NCBI RefSeq assembly: GCF_035270045.1
Contig: NZ_DATFIP010000054.1
Coordinates: 1-64,000 of the forward strand
Length of the DNA stretch: 64,000 bases
From: Salibaculum sp035270045
Lineage (GTDB): Bacteria; Pseudomonadota; Alphaproteobacteria; Rhodobacterales; Rhodobacteraceae
Reading direction: 5' to 3'
Within the stretch, counting starts at the first letter, position 1. Each line of letters opens with the position of its first letter. The position numbers were made by a program, and so were the translations under genes. The notes beneath the pieces were generated by a model, which ran no database searches, was not told the origin of the DNA, and saw only the letters and a list, made by a program, of their open reading frames with translations. Of the stretch, positions 52,964 to 62,742 are shown in pieces.

Positions 52964-53275
52964 GGCGGCGAGGCGCGGTCTTCCATGCGCGGTCACCACT
53001 CCATGCGCGGCCTTGGGCACATGCCGCGCACGCAGACGGCAAGGACCGCTCTCAGCCCGAAGCGGCCATGGCGCGGGGCGGCGGGGCTGGTCAGGGCAGA
53101 CCGCCCATCTCGGAAAACTCCCGGCCGGTTCTCCAGGGCGAACGCCAGCGGGCCAAGCTGACGGGTCGCAGCTATCATCGGATCGCCGTGCCGTCCTTGA
53201 CCCGTGTCAATGCATTGCATGTGGTGGATGTCTACCAATGTCGTGACATGGCCAGATCGGACTCGGGAGGCACGC
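52964..53275. other. 312-bp intergenic region
   Basis: No gene is supported. A perfect 11-bp palindrome ATGCATTGCAT occurs at 53210-53220. A near-direct repeat of CCATGCGCGG is at 52984 and 53001. The region may hold the promoter of the stress-like gene. Confidence 0.35.
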
Positions 53276-53854
53276 ATGGTTGAACCGGAAAATGAACAGC
53301 ACAAGACCATGGTGATCGACACCCCCGAGGCCGTCGGCGTGTTCGACACGTTCGAGGACCTGCAACAAGCGTTCTATGATCTGCGAATGGTCGGAATTCA
53401 CCATTCCAACATCAGCCTTTTGGCCAATGAGAGTGTCTTGAAGGAAAAGCTTGGCAAGGCGTATTGGCGCGCCTCCGATCTGGAAGACGATCCGCATGCG
53501 CCGCGCGCGCATTTTGTATCCGAAGAAGCCATCGGTGAACTGGAAGGCGCGATCGCTGGAGGGTTCTTCTTTGTCGGGTCATATATCGCCATGGCTGCAA
53601 TGCTCACGCCGGCAAGCACGCTTGCGGCCTCCATTGCTGCCATTGCCATCGGCGGCAGCCCCTCTGCCGTGATCGGCACATTGCTGGCGCGCCGGGTGGG
53701 CAAGCATCACAAGGACTATTACGCAAATCAGATCGAACACGGCGGCATTCTTCTTTGGGTCCGTGTTGATAACAAGGAACGCGAGGAACTGGCCGTCAAG
53801 ATCATGAAGGGCCACTCCGGGCGCGATGTTCACGTCCATTCATGGAGCAAATGA
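53276..53854 (+). CDS. YflT-like stress protein with glycine-zipper membrane segment
   Basis: This 192-residue protein from the ATG at 53276 has an N-terminal alpha/beta part resembling the YflT/general stress family (VGVFDTFEDLQQAFYDLRMVGI, NISLLANES). A glycine- and alanine-rich hydrophobic stretch (FFFVGSYIAMAAMLTPASTLAAS, ASIAAIAIGGSPSAVIGTLL) follows, and the C-terminus is GGILLWVRVDNKE with DVHVHSWSK. GGGAGG lies 5 nt before the ATG. The codon use is less GC-rich than neighbouring genes. Function is unknown; a membrane-stress role is inferred. Confidence 0.72.
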   Translation: MVEPENEQHKTMVIDTPEAVGVFDTFEDLQQAFYDLRMVGIHHSNISLLANESVLKEKLGKAYWRASDLEDDPHAPRAHFVSEEAIGELEGAIAGGFFFVGSYIAMAAMLTPASTLAASIAAIAIGGSPSAVIGTLLARRVGKHHKDYYANQIEHGGILLWVRVDNKEREELAVKIMKGHSGRDVHVHSWSK

Positions 53855-54073
53855 AATTTTCCGCGACGATCGAACGTGGGAATAAAATGCGGCCAGGATG
53901 CTCGCTTGGTACAGGATTTCGGTTGTCCTGAGACGCCGCAGCATCGCTCGGCAAGGGCGCGAACCGGTTTTTTCGCCGCACTCAACGCGAATGACCGCTG
54001 TCAGGAAACCCGCAACCCATTCAGAGTTCCCTCCCCGCGCGGCCCTTTCGTCCGTGCGCCGGGCCGCGCGGGA

Positions 54074-54538
54074 TCAGCCGCCCGCCTCGGCCTTCTTTTC
54101 CCATCGCCCGCTTTCCTGCGACCAGTATTGCGCCGCGCAGCCCGCCTGCGTCAGGGCCTTCCACTGGCCGCGGGCCACCTGCACCGCCGTGCCGTCATGG
54201 CCGTCGAAGATCACGCAGGCCCGCTCCATGGCCAGAACTTCCCCGGGGGTCACATCGGCGCCGTCCACGGACATGATGCAGGTGGGGGCGTTGCCCGCGT
54301 CCGGCCCCGTCGTCAGCAGGATCGGCTGGTCCGCGTCGTGCGGCCCGCCGGACAGCCCGTGCGGCAGGAACCCCTCCTCGGGGCCAAGCCAGAGCGCGGC
54401 GTCCAGCTCCGCCATGCGCGCGGCATCCTTGCCCCGCACCTCGATGCGCCAGCCCGCCCCGCGCGCCTTGTCCAGAAGCATCGGCAGGACCCGTTCGAGC
54501 GGTTGCGTGGTCAGGTGGTAGAAGTAGGCCGCGCCCAT
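54074..54538 (-). CDS. holC: DNA polymerase III chi subunit
   Basis: Chi links the clamp loader to single-strand binding protein at the replication fork. The 154-residue protein starts MGAAYFYHLTTQPLERVLPMLL, the usual HolC start, and continues with a WRIEVRGKD helix and GFLPHGLSGGPHDADQPILLT, the conserved HolC block. It lies 4 bp after pepA on the same strand, as in many proteobacteria, which supports the call. A longer N-terminus from 54568 is possible but overlaps pepA. Confidence 0.9.
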   Translation of the reverse strand: MGAAYFYHLTTQPLERVLPMLLDKARGAGWRIEVRGKDAARMAELDAALWLGPEEGFLPHGLSGGPHDADQPILLTTGPDAGNAPTCIMSVDGADVTPGEVLAMERACVIFDGHDGTAVQVARGQWKALTQAGCAAQYWSQESGRWEKKAEAGG

Positions 54539-54542
54539 TCCG

Positions 54543-56009
54543 CTACCCCTCGTAGCGGTCCGCGACAAGGCGGTTGAGCGCCAGCACGCCCCAGCCCGTG
54601 GCCCCTTGTGGCGCCAGCGCCGTATCCTTGGTCTGTACGGTCACGCCCGCGATATCGAGGTGGCACCAGGGCACCCCCTCCTGCACGAAACGGCCCAGGA
54701 ATTGCGCAGCGGTGATCGACCCCGCGGGGCGGCCGCCCACGTGCTTCATGTCGGCAATCCGGCTCTTGAGCTGTTCGTCATAGGCCGCGCCCATGGGCAG
54801 GCGCCAGGCGCCCTCGCCCTCGGCCCCCGCTGCCTTGAGAAAGGCCCCCGCGAGCGCGTCGTCATTGCTGAAGACGCCCGCGTTCTCGTGCCCCAAGGCG
54901 ATCACCATGGCGCCTGTCAGGGTGGCCAGGTCGATCAGGCCCGCGGGCTTGAACCGCTCTTGCGCGTACCAGAGCACATCGGCAAGCACCATGCGCCCCT
55001 CGGCGTCGGTATTGATGATCTCGACGGTGTCGCCCTTCATCGTCTTGACCACGTCGCCGGGGCGCGTGGCCGTGCCCGAGGGCATGTTCTCGACCAGCCC
55101 GACAAGGCCCACGACATTGGCCTTGGCCCCGCGCAGGGCCAGCGCGCGCATGACACCGGAAACGACGCCCGCGCCGCCCATGTCCATGGTCATGTCCTCC
55201 ATGCCCGCGGCCGGTTTCAGGCTGATCCCGCCAGTGTCGAAGACCACGCCCTTCCCCACCAGCGCGAGCGGCGCCTGGTCGCCGCCGCCCCGCCACTGCA
55301 TGACGACCACCTTGGAGGGACTGGCGCTGCCCTGCCCCACGGAGAGCAGCGCACCCATTCCGAGGTTTTCCAGATCGGACTCTTCGAGGATCTCGACCTC
55401 GAGCCCGAGGTCGTGCATCGCCGCCAGCCGCGCGGCGAAATCGTCGGTGGTCAGCACATTGGCCGGTTCATTGACAAGATCACGGGTAAAGAAGACTCCC
55501 TCGGCCACGGCGGCCATGGGCGCGGCCTCCTGCGCGAGGTCCTCGGGCCTGGAAGCCATGATGTCCACCGGGCCCGGCGCCGTGGCGGGGTCGGTCTTGT
55601 GGGCCTCGAATCCGTAACCGCGCAGCGCCAGGCCAAGCGACAGGTCGGCCCCCCGCCCGGTGCTGCCCAGCAGGACAAGCAGGTCACCCTTGCCGCGGAC
55701 CTTGGCCAGCTCCGCGCCCGCGCGGCGCGCCTCTTCGATGCCGGGACGGCGCGGCAACTTGACCACCAGCACCGCCTCGGCGGCCAGCCCGGCAGGCCAG
55801 TCCAGCGTCATCACATCGCCGGCGGCGGCCTTCTCGAAACGGTCGCTGCCGACGAGCCGCGCCACTGCCTTCTTGGTCAGGCTGTTCACCCGGCGCGCGC
55901 CCTGGTCGAGCTTGCCATCGGGCGTGACCACCACCGCGATACGGCCCGCGCGCTCGGCAAGTCCCTCCAGGTCGGTCTCGTGAAAGCGGATTTCGGCGGG
56001 TCGGGACAT
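54543..56009 (-). CDS. pepA: Leucyl aminopeptidase (M17)
   Basis: This di-zinc aminopeptidase removes N-terminal residues from peptides. The 488-residue protein has the metal motif GKGVVFDTGGISLKP, the conserved NTDAEGRMVLADVLWY (the signature NTDAEGR), and GHENAGVFSN. A strong AAGGAGCG precedes the ATG at 56009. The N-terminal domain is typical of PepA, which can also bind DNA; that role cannot be judged. It is divergent from lptF. Confidence 0.95.
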   Translation of the reverse strand: MSRPAEIRFHETDLEGLAERAGRIAVVVTPDGKLDQGARRVNSLTKKAVARLVGSDRFEKAAAGDVMTLDWPAGLAAEAVLVVKLPRRPGIEEARRAGAELAKVRGKGDLLVLLGSTGRGADLSLGLALRGYGFEAHKTDPATAPGPVDIMASRPEDLAQEAAPMAAVAEGVFFTRDLVNEPANVLTTDDFAARLAAMHDLGLEVEILEESDLENLGMGALLSVGQGSASPSKVVVMQWRGGGDQAPLALVGKGVVFDTGGISLKPAAGMEDMTMDMGGAGVVSGVMRALALRGAKANVVGLVGLVENMPSGTATRPGDVVKTMKGDTVEIINTDAEGRMVLADVLWYAQERFKPAGLIDLATLTGAMVIALGHENAGVFSNDDALAGAFLKAAGAEGEGAWRLPMGAAYDEQLKSRIADMKHVGGRPAGSITAAQFLGRFVQEGVPWCHLDIAGVTVQTKDTALAPQGATGWGVLALNRLVADRYEG

Positions 56010-56172
56010 GGGGCGCTCCTTGCTGTCATGTGTTCTGCCGTCTGGCTGTCGGGCAAGAGGTAGCCTGCCCCTCGCCCGATGGCCAGAGAGCACTTGGGTT
56101 GCCCCGCAAACTGGGATACCTTCCATCCACTGCCAAGGGCCCGCGGGGCCAGCACGACACGGGGGAAGACAG

Positions 56173-57309
56173 GTGCCGCGATTCGACCGCTACATGCTGT
56201 CGCAATTCCTTACCGTCTTCGGCTTTTTCTCCCTCGTGCTGGTGCTGATGTACTGGATCAACCAGGCGGTTCAGCTCTTTGACCAGATCATTACCGACGG
56301 GCAGTCGGCCTGGGTCTTCCTGGAACTGACGGCGCTCTCGCTGCCCGCGCTGATCCAGATCGTGCTGCCGCTGGCCGCCTTCGCCTCTGCCGTCTACGTG
56401 ACCAACCGCATGGCCTCGGAAAGCGAACTGGTGGTTGTCCAGGCCACCGGCTATTCGGCGTTCCGGCTGGCGCGGCCCGTGGTCGTCTTCGGGGGGATCG
56501 TGACCGCGTTGATGCTGGTGCTGACCCACGTACTTGTGCCGCTGTCCCAGGGCCGCCTCATCGAGCGCCAGGCCGAGATCTCGCGCAACCTCTCGGCACG
56601 GTTGCTGACGCAGGGGCAGTTCATGTCACCCTCGGCCGGTGTGACCCTCTTCGTCCGCGATGTCTCGGCCCAGGGGGAGCTGCGCGATGTCTTCCTTTCG
56701 GACAGCCGCCGCGCGGACCGGCACATCGGCTACACGGCCAGCCGCGCCTTCCTCGTGCGGGCCGAGGCCGGACCCCAACTGGTCATGATCGACGGACTGG
56801 CACAGACCCTTGTTCACGAGGATCAACGCTTGTTCACGACCAGCTTCGACGATTTCGCCTACGACGTCAGCGCGCTCGTCCCCGAGGTGGGCGATCGCAG
56901 CCGCTCGGCGCGCGAACTGACCACGGCCGAGCTCCTGTCGCCCACCCCGGCGCTTGAAGAGGAAACGGGCAGAAGCGCCGCCTACCTTGTGCACGAGGGG
57001 CATGACCGGTTCGTGCAGCCGCTGACGGCGCTGGTCGGTGCGCTGCTGGGCTTCGCCGCCCTTCTGGTGGGCGGGTTCAGCCGCTTCGGGCTTTGGCAAC
57101 AGATCCTGGGCGCGGTGGTGCTGGTCGTGGTCATGAAGTCGGTGGAAAGCGCCGGGATGGGGGCGGCCCGCGCCGCGCTCGGCGCCTGGCCCGCCGCCTA
57201 TGCCGGCCTGGCCTTCGGCCTCGCCGCCGGCCTCGCGCTGCTTGTCGCCAGCGCCCGCCCCTACCTGTTGCGCCGGCGCCCGACACTGCCCGAGGGGGGC
57301 GCGGCATGA
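56173..57309 (+). CDS. lptF: LPS export permease LptF
   Basis: LptF pairs with LptG and the LptB ATPase to pull LPS from the inner membrane. The GTG at 56173 gives 378 residues with hydrophobic segments at both ends (FLTVFGFFSLVLVLMYWINQAVQLFDQI, PLTALVGALLGFAALLVGGF). The middle is the periplasmic jellyroll domain. The N-terminal block YMLSQFLTVFGFF is a YjgP feature. An upstream reading from 56008 is not needed. It overlaps lptG by 4 bp. Confidence 0.9.
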   Translation: MPRFDRYMLSQFLTVFGFFSLVLVLMYWINQAVQLFDQIITDGQSAWVFLELTALSLPALIQIVLPLAAFASAVYVTNRMASESELVVVQATGYSAFRLARPVVVFGGIVTALMLVLTHVLVPLSQGRLIERQAEISRNLSARLLTQGQFMSPSAGVTLFVRDVSAQGELRDVFLSDSRRADRHIGYTASRAFLVRAEAGPQLVMIDGLAQTLVHEDQRLFTTSFDDFAYDVSALVPEVGDRSRSARELTTAELLSPTPALEEETGRSAAYLVHEGHDRFVQPLTALVGALLGFAALLVGGFSRFGLWQQILGAVVLVVVMKSVESAGMGAARAALGAWPAAYAGLAFGLAAGLALLVASARPYLLRRRPTLPEGGAA

Positions 57310-58403
57310 TCCTGCACCGCTATTTCTCGCGCCGCTTCATGGTCAGTTTCGCCAGCACCTTCGGAATATTCCTGCTGCTCAACGGCTTCATCGACCTGGT
57401 CGAGCAGGGCCGCCGTTTCGCCGGAACCGAAGCCGGCCCGGCGCAGGTGGTGGCGCTGACCCTGCTGAACCTGCCACAGGCGCTTTACGAGTTGCTGCCG
57501 CTCATCACCGTGCTCAGCGCCATCGCGCTTTTCCTGGGGCTGTCGCGGTCATCGGAACTGGTGGTGGCGCGGGCCGCGGGCCGCTCGGCGCTGCGCGCCT
57601 TTCTCGGGCCGCTGATGATGACCCTCCTGATCGGCCTTCTGGCGGTGGCCCTGTTCAATCCCATCGTCGCCGCCACGCTGAAGGAATACGAGAACCGTTC
57701 CTCCAGCCTGCGCGAGAATCGGTCCAGCATCCTGTCGATTTCGGACGACGGGCTCTGGTTGCGCCAGGGCGACGCCGAGCGGCAGACGGTGATCCGGGCC
57801 GAGGCGACCAACCTTGACGGCACCGTCCTTGAAGATGTCACCTTTATCACCTTCACGCAGGAGGGCGGGCCCATACGCCGCGTCGAGGCCGCCAGCGCCG
57901 AGCTGACACCGGGGGCCTGGGTGCTGACCGATGCCAAGTCATGGCCGCTCTCCGACAGCCGCGTGGCCGAGCAATGGGCCACGACGCACGCAAGCCTGCG
58001 CATCCCTTCGACTCTGTCTGCAGACCGGATCCGCGACAGTTTCGGGACCCCCAGCTCGATTTCCGTGTGGGACCTGCCCGCCTTCATCGACCGGCTGGAG
58101 GCCGCGGGTTTCTCGGCGCTGCGCCACCGGGTCTGGCTCCAGATGGAACTGGCCCAGCCGCTGTTCCTCTGCGCCATGGTGCTGATCGCGGCGGGCTTTA
58201 CCATGCGTCCCCAGCGGGGGCGGCGCGTGGGGCTGCTGGTGCTCACGGCGGTTGTGCTCAGCTTCGGGCTTTATTTCCTGCGCAATTTCGCACAAATCCT
58301 CGGCGACAACGGCCAGATCCCGGTTGCGCTGGCCGCCTGGGCGCCGCCGGTCGCGGGGATCGCGGCGTCGCTGGGTCTGCTGTTGCACCTGGAGGACGGC
58401 TGA
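57306..58403 (+). CDS. lptG: LPS export permease LptG
   Basis: This 365-residue partner of LptF has the start MILHRYFSRRFMVSFASTFG and similar six-helix architecture: N-terminal helices to residue 120, a periplasmic domain, then LAQPLFLCAMVLIAAGFTM and later helices. YjgQ-type features include RSSELVVARAAGRSALRAF. It overlaps lptF by 4 bp (ATGA) and lptD by 1 bp (TGATG). The ATPase gene lptB is not in the window. Confidence 0.92.
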   Translation: MILHRYFSRRFMVSFASTFGIFLLLNGFIDLVEQGRRFAGTEAGPAQVVALTLLNLPQALYELLPLITVLSAIALFLGLSRSSELVVARAAGRSALRAFLGPLMMTLLIGLLAVALFNPIVAATLKEYENRSSSLRENRSSILSISDDGLWLRQGDAERQTVIRAEATNLDGTVLEDVTFITFTQEGGPIRRVEAASAELTPGAWVLTDAKSWPLSDSRVAEQWATTHASLRIPSTLSADRIRDSFGTPSSISVWDLPAFIDRLEAAGFSALRHRVWLQMELAQPLFLCAMVLIAAGFTMRPQRGRRVGLLVLTAVVLSFGLYFLRNFAQILGDNGQIPVALAAWAPPVAGIAASLGLLLHLEDG

Positions 58404-60505
58404 TGCGGCGGCTGGTTCTGATCTGCCTGTTGTGGCTCTGGCCGCAAGCGCTGGCCGCGCAGGCATCCGCCACTCTGCTGGCTGACCGGGTGATCGTCCC
58501 GCCCGGCAGCGAACGGCTGATCGCCGAGGGAAATGTCGAGGTCTTCTTCGAGGGCACGCGGCTGTCGGCGGCGCGCATCACCTATGACCGCGGCACCGAC
58601 CGTCTTGCGATCACCGGCCCGATCTTCATTCGCACCCAGGCGGGCGAGATCCTGACCGCCGAGCGCGCCAACCTGGATGCGCGGCTGGAAAACGGGCTGC
58701 TGCGCGGGGCACGGCTGATCCTGGACGACCGGCTGCAACTGGCTGCCGACCGCATCGACCGGGTCGGCGGGCGCTACACGCAACTCAGCCGCAGCGCAGC
58801 GACCTCCTGCAAGGTCTGCGACGACGGCCGCCCACCCCTGTGGGAAATCCGCGCGGCGCGCGTCATCCACGACCAGCAGGCGCGCCAGCTCTTTTTCGAG
58901 AATGCCCGGTTCCGGGTCTACGGGGTGCCGATCCTCTGGCTGCCGCGCCTGCGCCTGCCGGACCCCAGTGTCAGCCGGGCAACCGGCGTGCTGGCCCCCG
59001 AACTGCGCACGACCGACCAGCTGGGACCGGGGATCAAGCTGCCCTATTTCATCCGGCTGGGGGACCATCGCGACCTGACCGTGACGCCCTACATCTCGAC
59101 CGAGACAGCCACGCTGGAAGCTCGCTACCGGCAGGCCTACCTGCGCGGCGAGATCGAGGTCTCGGGCGCCGTCACGCGCGACAGCCTTGTTGACGGGGGG
59201 CGCGGCTATCTCTTTGCCGACGGGGCCTTCCGGCTGGGCGGCGGCACGCGGCTGCGCTTCGACGTCGAAACCGCATCGGATGACGCCTACCTGCTGGACT
59301 ACGGCATCAATGGCGGCGACAGGCTGGACAGCGAGATCAGCCTGTCGCGGATCACCGACCGGGAGATGCGGCGCGCGCACCTGACCCTCTACCAGAGCCT
59401 GCGCGCCGCCGAGGACAACGACCGCCTGCCACCGCTCGTGGCCGAGGCCCGCCGGGAACGGCGCACCACCCCGGCCATCGGCGGCACGCTGAGCTACGGC
59501 GCGGGGCTGGAAGGGCACCTGCGCACGCTGGATGCCGGGCCCGACGGGCTGGGCGACACACTGCGCGCGGGGGTCTGGGCCGACTGGCACCGCGCCCATG
59601 TCGCCGGACCCGGGCTGGTTTTGGAAACCCGCGCGGGGCTGCGGCTTGACCATTACGCCTTTTCGCCCGATGCGTCCGCCCGGGACACCACCCGCACCAC
59701 CGGACAGGCCGCCGTGACCCTGCGCTACCCCCTGATCCGGCAGGACGCGCGGGCAGCGCATGTGCTCGAACCGGTGGTGCAACTGGCCTGGTCCGGCCAG
59801 TCCGGCGACACGCCCCCGAACGAGGACAGCGTCACCGCCGAGTTCGACCAGGCCAGCCTGCTGGCGCTGTCGCGCTTTCCCGGCGAGGACGCCGCCGAAA
59901 CCGGAACCAGTGCCGCCCTGGGGCTGAGCTGGTCCCGGCGCGGGCAGGCCGGCTGGCACAGCCGCCTGACGTTCGGGCGGGTGCTGCGCACGACGGAAAA
60001 CCCCGCCTTCACGCACACCTCGGGGCTGGACGGTGCGGCCTCGGACTGGCTGATCGCCGGCGGACTGGACACCGGCACGGGGCTGGGCCTGCGCGGCCGG
60101 ACATTGATCGACGACGGTCTGGCCGTGACCCGGGCCGAAGCGCTTCTGGACTGGCGCACCCGGCGCATTGACCTCGCGGCGGGCTACATCTTCCTGCCAA
60201 AGGATGCCGACGAGGACCGCAGCAAGGCGGTGCGCGAGATCAGCCTCGACGGGGCCTATCGCTTCAACGACCGCTGGGCGGCGGGACTCGACATGCGCTA
60301 TGATCTGGCCGATGGTTCGCCCTCGACGGCAGGGCTCGAACTGGGCTGGCGCAACGAATGCGTGACGGTGGATTTTTCGGTGTCGCGCCGCTTCACGTCT
60401 TCGACTACTGTGCAACCGACAACCGACTTCGGCCTGGTCGTGGGGTTGAACGGCTTTTCCTCCGGGCGTACCGGGGAAGGGCCAGCCCGCAGCTGCCAGG
60501 ACTGA
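58403..60505 (+). CDS. lptD: LPS assembly outer-membrane protein LptD
   Basis: LptD forms the barrel that inserts LPS into the outer leaflet. In 700 residues it has a signal peptide (LVLICLLWLWPQALAAQA), an OstA-like jellyroll N-domain (VFFEGTRLSAARITYDRGTDRLAITGP) and a long barrel from about residue 200. Its cysteines are near SCKVCDDGR, NECVTVDFSV and ARSCQD, which may form the disulfides typical of LptD. The C-terminus ends SCQD. Its place after lptFG fits assembly of the LPS export chain. Confidence 0.93.
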   Translation: MRRLVLICLLWLWPQALAAQASATLLADRVIVPPGSERLIAEGNVEVFFEGTRLSAARITYDRGTDRLAITGPIFIRTQAGEILTAERANLDARLENGLLRGARLILDDRLQLAADRIDRVGGRYTQLSRSAATSCKVCDDGRPPLWEIRAARVIHDQQARQLFFENARFRVYGVPILWLPRLRLPDPSVSRATGVLAPELRTTDQLGPGIKLPYFIRLGDHRDLTVTPYISTETATLEARYRQAYLRGEIEVSGAVTRDSLVDGGRGYLFADGAFRLGGGTRLRFDVETASDDAYLLDYGINGGDRLDSEISLSRITDREMRRAHLTLYQSLRAAEDNDRLPPLVAEARRERRTTPAIGGTLSYGAGLEGHLRTLDAGPDGLGDTLRAGVWADWHRAHVAGPGLVLETRAGLRLDHYAFSPDASARDTTRTTGQAAVTLRYPLIRQDARAAHVLEPVVQLAWSGQSGDTPPNEDSVTAEFDQASLLALSRFPGEDAAETGTSAALGLSWSRRGQAGWHSRLTFGRVLRTTENPAFTHTSGLDGAASDWLIAGGLDTGTGLGLRGRTLIDDGLAVTRAEALLDWRTRRIDLAAGYIFLPKDADEDRSKAVREISLDGAYRFNDRWAAGLDMRYDLADGSPSTAGLELGWRNECVTVDFSVSRRFTSSTTVQPTTDFGLVVGLNGFSSGRTGEGPARSCQD

Positions 60506-60532
60506 GACATCGACAAAAGCCAAGAGGTTCCG

Positions 60533-61732
60533 ATGCGTGCCGTTCTGATCCTGCTCGCCCTTCTCGTCCCCGTCGCCCTGCCCGCGCAGGCGCAGTTCTC
60601 GCCGGCGATCACGGTGAACGACAAGGCCATCACACCCTTCGAGATCGAACAGCGCGAACGGATGCTCGAGGTCTTCCGCACCCCGGGCGATCTCGCCGAC
60701 CTCGCCCGGGAGCAACTGATCGAGGAGCGTCTCAAGGCACAGGAGCTTGAGCGCGCCGGGCTGCGCCTGACCGAAGAGGGCCTGCAACGGGCCATGACGG
60801 ATTTCGCCGCGCGCGCCGACCAGGACCTGGACCAGTTCCTGACCGTGCTGCGCCAGAACGGGATCGAGGAAGAAAGCATGCGTGACTTCGTCCGCATCAA
60901 CGCGACCTGGCGCGACTACATCCGTCAACGCTACGACAGCCGCGCCCGCGTCACCGAAGCCGAGGTGGATCGCGCCCTGGGCCGGTCCGAGGGCGGCGCG
61001 GGAATCCAGGTTTTGCTGAACGAGATCATCATTCCGGCCCCGCCCGAACGCGCCGAGGCGGCCATGCAGCGCGCCGAGCAGATCAGCGAGCTGACGTCCT
61101 TCTCGGCTTTCGAATCCGAGGCGAGCCGGGTTTCGGCCCTGCCCTCTCGCGAGCGTGGGGGGCGGCTCGACTGGCTGCCAATCAGCAATTTCCCGGCACC
61201 GCTGCGGCCGATCTTCCTGGGCCTCGCGCCGGGCGAAGTGACCGATCCGCTGCCCATCGAGAATGGCATCGCCCTGTTCCAGCTGCGCGACCTGCGCGAG
61301 GTGACACGGGGCACCCCCGCCCCCGCCGAGATCGACTATGCCGCCTACTACATAGACGGCGGCCTGTCGGAGCAGGCTTTGGACCGTGCCGCGCGCGTTG
61401 CCGGCCGGGTGGATACCTGCGACGATCTGTACGGCGTGGCCAGGGACCAGCCGCCACGGGTGCTTGAACGCAATGCGCTGCCACCGGACGAGATTCCGCA
61501 GGACGTGGCCGTTGAACTGGCCAAGCTCGACCCCGGCGAGACCTCCTGGGGGCTTACCCGTGCCGGGGGAGACACCCTGGTTCTGCTGATGCTCTGCGGC
61601 CGCACCCCCGCCGAGAACGGCGCGCAGGACCGCGACGCGGTCCGCAACCAGTTGCGGTCGCAGCGGCTGTCGGGCTATGCCGAAGCGCTGCTGGCCGAGT
61701 TGCGCGCCTCGGCCCGGATCACCGGCAACTGA
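60533..61732 (+). CDS. surA: Periplasmic peptidyl-prolyl isomerase/chaperone SurA
   Basis: SurA helps outer-membrane proteins such as LptD fold. The 399-residue protein has a signal peptide (MRAVLILLALLVPVALPAQAQ), an N-terminal SurA domain (DKAITPFEIEQRERMLEVF, EQLIEERLKAQELERAG) and one parvulin-like domain (IIIPAPPERAEAAMQRAEQI with SRERGGRLDWLP). Length and position after lptD fit SurA; most SurA have one or two parvulin units. Only one is convincing here. Confidence 0.88.
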   Translation: MRAVLILLALLVPVALPAQAQFSPAITVNDKAITPFEIEQRERMLEVFRTPGDLADLAREQLIEERLKAQELERAGLRLTEEGLQRAMTDFAARADQDLDQFLTVLRQNGIEEESMRDFVRINATWRDYIRQRYDSRARVTEAEVDRALGRSEGGAGIQVLLNEIIIPAPPERAEAAMQRAEQISELTSFSAFESEASRVSALPSRERGGRLDWLPISNFPAPLRPIFLGLAPGEVTDPLPIENGIALFQLRDLREVTRGTPAPAEIDYAAYYIDGGLSEQALDRAARVAGRVDTCDDLYGVARDQPPRVLERNALPPDEIPQDVAVELAKLDPGETSWGLTRAGGDTLVLLMLCGRTPAENGAQDRDAVRNQLRSQRLSGYAEALLAELRASARITGN

Positions 61733-62697
61733 TGCGGCCCATCGCCGTCAGCTGCGGCGACCCGGCCGGGATCGGCCCCGAGGTCGCCGCGGCGGCCTGG
61801 CGGACCCTGCAGGGAAAGGTGCCGATCCTGTGGATTGGCGACCCGGCCCACCTGCCCGAAGGCACGCCATGGCAGGCGGTGGAAAGCGCCGCCGCGGCAG
61901 AGACCGCGACCGGCTTGCCCGTGCTCGCCAGCGACTTCGGCGCACCCCGCCGCCCCGGCATGCCCGATGCCGCCCATGCACCCCACGTCATACGCGCCAT
62001 CGAGGAGGCCGTTCACCTCGTCCGGTCCGGGGACTGTGCCGCCCTGACCACCGCGCCGATCCACAAGCAAGCCCTGATCGACGGGGCTGGCTTCGGCTTT
62101 CCCGGCCATACCGAGTTCCTCGCACATCTCGCCGGGGCAGATCGGGTGGTGATGATGCTGGCCAGCGAAACCCTGCGCGTTGTGCCCGCCACCATCCACA
62201 TCCCCCTGGCCCAGGTGCCCGAGGCACTGACCGCAGACGGTCTGGCGCAGACGATGCGCATCACACATGCCAGCCTCATTCGCGATTTCGGCATTGCCGC
62301 GCCGCGCCTCGCGGTGGCGGGGCTGAACCCCCATGCGGGCGAGGGTGGCAAGATCGGGCACGAGGAAATCGAGATGATCGCGCCCGTGCTGGAAACCCTG
62401 CGTGCCGAGGGGCTGGACATCACCGGGCCGCTTTCCGCCGACACGATGTTTCACGCCGCTGCCCGCGCCCGCTATGATGCCGCCGTGGCCATGTATCACG
62501 ACCAGGCGCTGATCCCGATCAAGACGCTGGCCTTCGACGAGGGCGTCAACGTCACGCTCGGCCTGCCCTTCGTGCGGACCTCGCCGGACCACGGCACCGC
62601 GCTCGACATCGCGGGGACGGGCCGGGCCAATCCCGCCTCGATGGTGGCGGCGCTGCGCATGGCCGCGCGGATGGCCACCGCACGCGACGGGCGGTAA
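61732..62697 (+). CDS. pdxA: 4-hydroxythreonine-4-phosphate dehydrogenase
   Basis: PdxA makes pyridoxine precursor in vitamin B6 synthesis. In 321 residues the family features are VSCGDPAGIGPEVAAAAW, the metal-binding GHTEFLAHLAGAD, AGLNPHAGEGGKIGHEE and YHDQALIPIK. It overlaps surA by 1 bp (TGATG), as in many proteobacteria where pdxA follows surA and precedes rsmA (ksgA). It is a complete enzyme. Confidence 0.95.
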   Translation: MRPIAVSCGDPAGIGPEVAAAAWRTLQGKVPILWIGDPAHLPEGTPWQAVESAAAAETATGLPVLASDFGAPRRPGMPDAAHAPHVIRAIEEAVHLVRSGDCAALTTAPIHKQALIDGAGFGFPGHTEFLAHLAGADRVVMMLASETLRVVPATIHIPLAQVPEALTADGLAQTMRITHASLIRDFGIAAPRLAVAGLNPHAGEGGKIGHEEIEMIAPVLETLRAEGLDITGPLSADTMFHAAARARYDAAVAMYHDQALIPIKTLAFDEGVNVTLGLPFVRTSPDHGTALDIAGTGRANPASMVAALRMAARMATARDGR

Positions 62698-62742
62698 GCC
62701 CCCCGCGAGGCGTTTCCCACCATCATGAAGGACGACCAACCC

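Noticed and set aside
58271..60928. Long antisense frame of 885 codons opposite lptD
   Set aside because: It lies wholly opposite real genes (lptG end, lptD, surA start) and has Arg/Gly/His/Gln-rich low-complexity composition; such frames arise from high third-position GC.
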